Origin: Saksenaea vasiformis B4078
Lineage: Eukaryota; Mucoromycota; Mucoromycetes; Mucorales; Saksenaeaceae
Assembly (NCBI GenBank): GCA_000697055.1
Contig: JNDT01002282.1
Coordinates: 124,001-188,000 of the forward strand
Direction: 5' to 3'
Length of the DNA stretch: 64,000 bases
Numbering within the stretch: position 1 is the first letter of the stretch; the number at the start of each line of letters is the position of its first letter. The notes under the pieces were generated by a model. It was not told where the DNA came from and made no database searches. It saw nothing but the letters and a program-made list of their open reading frames with translations. This document shows positions 57,268 through 64,000 of the stretch, in pieces. The translations under genes and the position numbers were made by a program.

Positions 57268-60200
57268 TTATGAGCTTCTCCAACCAAAGAAAGTGCAGAC
57301 GCGTTGAAACTATGTACTACTTGTGCAAAATTTGTAAAAACTATTTCCAAGCGACGCAGCAATCAGAGGCAGAGTACAAAATCAGTTGCAATGCTAAGCG
57401 ACTGGAGGAATCTCTCACGAGATTGTTGCTCGAAGATGAGTGTGCCCTCTTCGCAGTTTAAGCATCTCTTAACGACATGGTAGATGAGGTCTACGCGAAC
57501 ACTTGCTCGGGTGATGAGAACCCTACGGTATTCTACGAGAGAATTCTTCGGATTCCTTGCAAAGGTTAACGTTCTTATTGATTCTATATAGTCACCTATT
57601 TCGCCAGCGAATCCGATAGATAACGATCCGGATTATTATTATGAAGACGATATCTCCATCAACTGTTGGCAAGCGGAGGATGATTTACCTGCCAACAATT
57701 TTCGCGTACAAGCAGACAATGTTGCCGATACTTTGCAGCTGGAAGATGATATGTCATTTTGCGAGCCAGACGACACTTTCCCTGTGGAGGAAACCGTTCA
57801 GGAACCAGACTTAACGGAACCGATTGCTAGAGAACCGCTTCATTTCTCGTTCAATTCAGCAGATCTTGACGAACCTGACTTGGCAGCAACTTTTAGCATG
57901 AAGCTGTTTGCGCTTGCAAAAGAGCATGGGGCCTCCAGAGCATACTATGAAAAACAAGTGGAACTGTTCAATACGTGGAACACTCTTCATGACAATCCCC
58001 CTTTCTTGTCGCACCACCTTGCTTCAAAGCAGTTCCTGAGCACGTTTCCCATTCAGATGAAACTGTATCCTGTATACGTGAACGGTTGTCAGATGTTCAG
58101 CGGTGAAGACGAGGCAGATACGTGTCCCCATTGCAACGAAGCATTGTACGTCCAGGAGCAAGATGACCAATACAGCGACAATGGATCGCCACAAGATCAG
58201 TACATGTCACGAAAACGAAAGCCCCGTGCAGTAGTCAAGCAATTACCGCTACATTCTCAATTGGGACTGATGTTAGCAAACGATAAGACACGCGAACTGC
58301 TTAAGTATCGCTCGCAGAGACAAACCAATTCTGAAGGTGTATACGAGGATGTTTTTGACGGTAAAATGTACAAGATGCTGAAAACAACCCACTTCTTGGA
58401 CGAGTTGGATATTGATCTGGCACTGTACGCCGATGGTTTCACGCCTTCTAAGCGAACCAGCAATACAATGACGGTCGTTCACGTGGTGGCGCTTAACTTC
58501 CCTCCTAAGATCCTGTACCAAGAGAAGTACATGTTGCAGCTATGTATTATTCCAGGACCGAGATCTCCAAAAGATCTGTTAAGCTTCTTTCAGCCCCTCC
58601 TCCGCGAACTAGAACGTATGCAAACTTCAGGATTGCAGGTGAACTGCGGCGAAGTATCGTATAGCTCGAAAGTTCATCTTATGCTTGCATCCGGGGATAT
58701 TCCAGGGATCTCAAAATTGATGAACCATCGTGGACATACGTATGAATACGGATGCCGCATCTGTTGCATAAAAGGCAGTAGACAGGAGATTTCCGAGTCG
58801 AACGTTACAGGCGCAGATAGCGAGCGTGGTTCGACCTTGAAAACATTGCGAAGCGCTTGTTTCATACCAACGGGCAGTAAGCCCCATATCGATCGAAGAA
58901 GTCTCTTATAAATGGGGATGAAACGAAAGGAATAACCGAAGGTTCACTGTTTTCTGTTCTATCTACTTCCACTGGTCCATTTTTCTTCGGTATGGATGAA
59001 ATGCATCTAATCGGTCATGGCGTTGGAACAGGTTTGGAACTTGCTGTCAGGGAAGTATGGAAAAAAGCATGCGCTTTATCTGAAGACTGACGTGCGAGAA
59101 AAGATCGGAAGTAACATGAAGAAAGTTCGAAGACCGTCCCGACTATATTCCACAGTAATTGGAAAGATATTGAGAAGACTTCCGGCAGCTTTAAGGCAGT
59201 GGACTGGTTGGATTTTCTCCTCTACGTTGTGCCAACCATCGTTCAGGAGCATGTTACGGACCGTGCAGCGAAAGACGCCGTATTGAGTTTAGTCGATGCC
59301 TGTTCCCTTGCAGAACGATGGGATCTAACAGACACATCTAACAGACACGGATTTACAAGCGATCGATCGTGGAGTAAAGGCTGGCACAACTACCTATATG
59401 AGCAGTCGCGGGCCGGAAATATCAGTAGCAGCGTGTTTACCATCACGCAGCATTATCTGACGCATATGACTGCCGTGATCGAACAGTTAGGTCCACTACG
59501 AGGTATCAGCACACGTCCGATGGAGAGAACCATAGGGATATACAAAAGTGGAATACGATCCCATGTCAAACCTAAAGAAAATGCTGCAAAGGTAATGTAC
59601 ATTCTGTCAGCATACCGATATTTTGAACATGTGTATGAGAACAACGCAGATCCAGTAGATCCTCCTCAGCAGCAGAAATCTAGCCAGGTTATCGTAGCAA
59701 ACGCTGATGATCCCAATGCCCCAGAATTATGGGTCCCATTCAAGAGACGCGTACCAATCAGTACCATGAATAACAACAACTACAACCTCCTTCCACTCCT
59801 GCAGAGATTTTGGTCAATATATAGCGACGATGTGCAATCCATTGAGACACATATAACGACGGGATCACGTCTATGGAAGATGGATGGAGAGATAGTTGGG
59901 TGTGATCCAGACGATAACGATGATGGTAGCAGCGCCGGTGAAAACAGAGCGAACCACATGGTGCAGTTAGAACTCGATGTCGACTGCAACCGACAAAGCC
60001 GGAGTATCAGACGAGTTCCTCGTACTTACTTTGGGAAAGTGCTTTCGTTTTTCAAGCATTCGCACAATAATTTAACGGAGCTGCTCGCCTTAGTCTGCTT
60101 ATACAAGATAGAGCTTACTTCACGAGGATTACCATACATCCAGCCATCAGCACAACGACAGATGTGCGTAGTTCGTGCTGCAGACATAGTCTGCATGACG

Positions 60201-60301
60201 GGTGGATAAGATCGGTATTCGGAAGGACCTACATCGTTTGGCCAAATATGCGTGCTTTGAAAGCAAAGCAAATAGGAAAGCTGAAAGATCTGGACAATTA
60301 G
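57268..60301 (+). pseudogene. Transposase of the Tnp2 (CACTA) family, frameshifted
   Basis: The N-terminal part has a zinc-finger-like CKICKNYF. The main frame 57700-58911 carries the Tnp2 core: DELDIDLALYADGFTP, NTMTVVHVVALNFPPK, CIIPGPRSPKDL, HLMLASGDIPGISKL and CRICC. Continuity across other frames: FFGMDEMHLIGHG (about 58990), KYGKKHALYLKTDVREKIG (about 59060), WLDFLLYVVPTIVQEH (about 59205) and a long C-terminal frame to 60209. The end IVWPNMRALKAK is in yet another frame (to 60301). At least three single-base frame changes are present (near 59015, 59130 and 60205) with a stop near 57460. It probably cannot make a full transposase unless the indels are sequencing errors. Confidence 0.78.
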
Positions 60302-60427
60302 GACGGTATGATTAGTATCGCTCGTTACACAGTTATCATTAACGAGATTCATTATACTTAGATGTTCCCACACACCTTTTTTTCTCTCTATCTTTTTTTT
60401 ATTTATTTTCCGTCTTCGTAGTTGAAT

Positions 60428-61447
60428 ATGACTGAACTATTGCATGATTATATGATTCCACAGATATTTTCGAAAGTAATCACACTGTGTGATGAACTTG
60501 CAGTTGTAAAGCAAGAACTGAAGGAGGAGCTGAAGAAAGCCAACGAAGAGATCGCGTTGCTGCGCCAAGAGGTTGCTACATTGAGGGTATTTGTAATCCG
60601 TAGAGCCTAAACTGTGCTAGGAGAATCAAGGTTATCAATCATACATGATACTAACAGGTAAACCTGCTTAATCGACTCGTGTAGAATTCTTGCAGCTTCA
60701 TGTACCCTCCCTCCTGTGGTGACGAGGCTATCGGCATTGACCATGTCATATCTGAATGCAAGGACCGAAATATTGAGCATCCAGTTGAGGAAAACGTGGA
60801 CAGCGCTCGTTACGGGAAAACGAGGCAGTTGAATATAGAACTCATCGAGTGGTTGATCAAAGAGGCCAACAATGAAGGGTCTGCTGCCAGACAATTACAA
60901 GGCTGCGGCATATCGCCTTGCAGAGGCCCACCTCGTTCCAGTAGGAGTGCCCTTAGACAGGTGCGTCGGCTTCTGGGGAGCTAGAATCTTGTTGAGTAGG
61001 TACTGGCCGAAAAATATCCGCAGCTGAGCTGCTGTTACATCAGAGATACCAGCGCCAATGGATAGTGGCAACTCAGTCGGTGTCTCAGACCAAGTTGGTA
61101 AGATAGTAGCTGTATATTATAGTGTAACTTGCTGATTGCTTTTAGAAGACACACAGGAGATAGCGCTGCCGGCTGCAGTTCCAGAGTCATCCACAATGTT
61201 AGAGCCACAATCCCCAACAGATAGCAGCAGTTCAGTCAGGGTCCCAGAGGAAGCTGGTAAGATATCAACCGTACATTATAATGGAAACTTACGTATCACT
61301 TTTACAAGGTACACAGGAAACAGCCCTGCCAGCCGCGGTTCCTGAGCCATCTGTGACATCAGGCCGTGCTGACAAGCCATCTCCAACCCCAACCTCTGCC
61401 CGTAAAGCGAAAAATCAAGGTGGGAGACCAAAAAGATCAAAGAAGTA
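60428..61447 (+). CDS. Second gene of the Tnp2 element: coiled-coil, basic-tailed protein
   Basis: ATG at 60428. The first exon encodes a coiled coil (ELAVVKQELKEELKKANEEI, LLRQEVATL). Mid region: LPDNYKAAAYRLAEAHLVPV in a separate exon. The 3' part has repeated exons DTQEIALPAAVPE and TQETALPAAVPE, then a Pro-rich basic tail (ARKAKNQGGRPKRSKK) resembling a nuclear signal or AT-hook. Introns after 60600, around 60810 and 60960, and at 61099-61144 and 61259-61309 are partly uncertain. It lies inside the transposon in the transposase direction, so an accessory DNA-binding function is inferred. Confidence 0.48.
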
Positions 61448-61880
61448 ACGTAGACATAGATAGTAATACGTGATCTGGTTGCATTTTGATCCAATAAACC
61501 AATATTAAATCTCTAAAAATCCATCATATAAATGAAGCTTATAATAGCTGTAAAATTTATTAGATAGCAGCAGATGGAGGAGGTTTCCTTTGGAATTACA
61601 CAGGATTCACTTGGACGGGTTGGGATATTAGTGGAACTAGTTGGATCTTACCGGTCCCATCCGCAGGATTGCTGCGGATCTACACAGATAGTATAGGATG
61701 TAAACGGGTCGCGTAAGATTCAAAAGGATAGAGAAGGATAGGGATGCAAATGGATGCAAATGGATAGTAAAGGATACTGGGATTCAAATGGATGATGTTT
61801 TGTTAGGGCGAAGTTATACCAGTCCGATCCTAGTCATACTGAATCCTGTTGCATCCTTCTGAATCCCGTTTCCCACGGTG

Positions 61881-63294
61881 TAATGCCCTTTAAGGTAGAT
61901 GCTAGGCCGCTACGGGTTGACTTTGGATGTCATGTTGGCGTCAATAGCAGTGTTCCTTCCAAAAATAATAGTAGCTGTGGCGAAAGCCCTTTTTGGTAAA
62001 GTTATTTGAAATCGCTGCCAAGCATACCCATAGAGATGTCTGTCGTTCCGAGGACCGTGTACTATCGTAACTTCGTATAAAAAAACATCACACTGTTCAA
62101 GAACTACTCGAAGTATTATGAAAACAGACATTACTAGAAGTTTGTGCGGTTTTCGATGTTCAGAAGATGTCCGAGGTTTACGTGCGTCCGACTACTTGTA
62201 TATGTGTCACATTTTTCGGGATCATTTGTGCTGTCAAATCGCAGTGATGATCTAAAACCATCCTCTACCCAACTATACAAAGGGATATGTAGAGCTAGCA
62301 TTGTTTTCCGCAATTGGTAGTACAAGCAATCACTGTAGCAAGCCTTTCACGGCATTTTAACAAGCGGCCGGAGGCATCTGCCAGTTCTTAGAGAGTAGTA
62401 AGACGGCAGACGGATACTTGACAAATGGGTCAACTTTTCACGCTTAATGTGATGTACAGTCTTCAGCAAACGTGGTTGTCGAAAAATCCGTGGAACTCAC
62501 CGTCATACAAGCATTTTATCTGAAGCGTTCAACACGCACTGTTCTCGTGGATTCCATCAGACAAGTTACAAGTCTTAATAAAGTGTGCTACCTAGTTGTC
62601 CTGGTACGATCGCGCACATACATCTATAAAGGACCATCACCGCGACATGAAGATGAATCTTAATCAAATGGTACTCACAGCTTCCAGATTATTGATGGCG
62701 TATTTCGTATAACGCACAACAGTATGTTCAATGCAAATACCAACAGAGGCTACAAATTATTATAAGTCCTTATGAGCCCTATGAAGATTCAATAGAGACT
62801 TCCTACCTTTGGCAGGTGACCTTATCTTATTTACCCTTTGTCTGAAGTTCATGAAGGATGGCCCTGTGAAACCTTCCACAGAAAAATGCCGATTATTTTG
62901 CATAAATAACGCATGATGGTACTCGCTTTTAATACTTGTATTGAACGTATTTTCAGAAAGAAATTAAATACATGCAGTTAATCTGTAAGTTTTTGTCTAT
63001 ATCAAGTTAGCCCCTCCATAGGCGCAAAAACTTCTCCAGGCAGCATATAATTCATGCACGATTGTTAAATGGAAGATTGATGTCATCCTGTCAAGCCCTG
63101 AAGGATACATCCGCCCCAACGGTGTCAGTTAGTCCCGCACCCGAGGCTTTATTGATTTGGTAGCGCCCAGGTTAGGACGGGCTGTAGAGGACTTGAGGCG
63201 ATGCAGCATTTGGCGATTTATTGTGGGAAATGAGTGCTGTAGAGTCTGGCAATATTTATTTACTTAAGCAGCGAACAAAAGTTACTATATACAG
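61881..63294. other. Flank beyond the transposon, no convincing gene
   Basis: About 1.4 kb. Two minus-strand frames (61910-62131 reading VFLYEVTIVHGPRNDRHLYGY, and 62134-62325 reading WVEDGFRSSLRFDST) look somewhat protein-like but are unassigned. If the transposon inserted recently, this DNA was once the upstream region of the MACPF-Sel1 gene. Confidence 0.4.
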
Positions 63295-63535
63295 ATAAGA
63301 CGGTTCGGGACCGAGGTCATGCAGTCTAAATGGACAATCAGAAGACATGAATAAACTTGTAGAAATGATGGATTGAAAGTCGAAGAAATAGAAAGGATTC
63401 ATGTGTTCCTTTAATACTCGCCACACCCTGTTATCTGAAACCGCCTTTTCATGTCAGATAAAGAAATATATCACTGACGTGGACATGAAAAAAATACGAT
63501 ACGCAATGTCGGCATCAGAGTAACGTAAAAGAAAA
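63295..63535. repeat. Short copy of the interspersed repeat
   Basis: AAGACGGTTCGGGACCGAGG then CATGCAGTCTAAATGGACA matches the left end of the 20441 element. One or two array-like units (TTATCTGAAACCGCCTTTTC, ATGTCAGATAAAGAAAT) follow, then the right end GATACGCAATG and GAGTAACGTAAAAG. The same two ends enclose about 560 bp more in the long copy. Confidence 0.6.
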
Positions 63536-64000
63536 TAACTCCCAGCGGAAATTTGGTTTATTTGAGGCTCATGCCAATAACTTAAAGCTAGGGCAGGATT
63601 GCATGCAAATTTCTGAAAAATGAAAACCAGAACGGACGTTGCTGATGACAATGGTGCAGTCTGGCAGTGGTTCCGTGATCGTACTATATCATGGCATCGT
63701 CTACCATATCCAATTTATAGGTATCCATAGAGGTCGATTTAGAGAACGTAACCCATATCTATCCCATCGATAGGAGTGTATATAACCAAACAGTAGTCAA
63801 TTGACTTGCATTTCAAACATTGCAGCATAACTAGCACAGAGCCACTGTCACACTCCGTTGGCTGGAATTGGTTGTTGTAGGCTAAGCATGTTTATTCTTC
63901 TAGTTTTCATGACTTCTACGAATATCTGTAAGTCTCAAACATACATGCAAACATTATTAGAATCCCAAAAAGGTTCATCTCCGTGTCCATAATTTTGTTG
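63536..64000. other. End of window, nothing recognised
   Basis: Only short chance ORFs. A TATATAA-like TGTATATAACC at about 63777 may belong to a promoter continuing past the window. Confidence 0.4.

Larger units (their letters stand above)
57068..61880 (+). mobile_element. Terminal-inverted-repeat DNA transposon with Tnp2 transposase (CACTA/EnSpm-like)
   Basis: The left end CACCATGGGAAATTGGGATTC (57068) and the inverse of the right end, CACCGTGGGAAACGGGATTC, match except for two positions and one indel. Both are followed by GGATTCAG and ATGCAAC subterminal motifs. Both ends also carry many GGATTCA / GGATAG / GGATGCAAATGGAT repeats, typical of CACTA-type subterminal regions. TA flanks both ends, possibly a 2-bp target duplication. 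Contents: a decayed Tnp2 transposase (57268-60301) and a second gene (60428-61447). Length about 4.8 kb. It sits in the 5' flank of the MACPF-Sel1 gene in opposite orientation. Confidence 0.78.

Overview
The window reads as nuclear DNA of an early-diverging fungus, most likely Mucoromycota and possibly Mucorales. Genes carry many introns of about 45-60 bp with GT..AG ends. The conserved genes are fungal (septin, Coy1/CASP, Adp1-type ABCG, mitoribosomal mS37 and mS26, TALE homeobox). The accessory genes (Crinkler remnant, Fanzor-type nuclease, MACPF plus Sel1 protein, Tnp2 transposon) fit the gene-inflated genomes of this phylum. I did not identify the species.

Layout. 1-15 kb is a gene-dense conserved block: a partial Cdc11-type septin (-), the golgin Coy1/CASP (+), an AGGF1-like FHA/G-patch protein (-), a GH3-GNAT-GNAT fusion with altered catalytic residues (-), a secreted Ser/Thr-rich surface protein (+) and a large mitochondrial-type PPR protein (+). 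15-30 kb is accessory: a broken Crinkler gene, a Tc1/mariner relic, mS37, an interspersed repeat with an internal tandem array, a DUF2358-like mitochondrial protein, a small secreted Cys-rich protein, a serine-recombinase-like relic and two near-duplicate Hsp20 genes. 30-44 kb returns to conserved genes: a PIN-like carrier, a Nudix diphosphoinositol phosphatase, an Adp1-like ABCG transporter, a TALE homeobox gene with about 3 kb of empty upstream sequence, a PAQR receptor and mS26.

44-64 kb is dominated by mobile DNA and unusual genes. A 16-exon Fanzor gene (45808-49010, -) keeps its reading frame through every proposed splice junction and predicts about 798 aa with RuvC-type motifs. It is a eukaryotic relative of the RNA-guided nuclease TnpB. 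Next comes a cluster of small inverted-repeat elements, then a 7-exon gene (51236-57056, -) predicting about 1834 aa with two MACPF-like modules and 24 Sel1 repeats. A roughly 4.8-kb terminal-inverted-repeat element carrying a decayed Tnp2 transposase (57068-61880) ends 11 bp from that gene's ATG.

Working relationships. The conserved genes are independent housekeeping loci. The two Hsp20 genes share matching promoter elements and are probably co-induced by stress. The accessory blocks hold effector, mobile and nuclease genes together with their relics. Exon joins were worked out by hand from splice signals and reading frame; no homology search was possible, so family names rest on recognised motifs.
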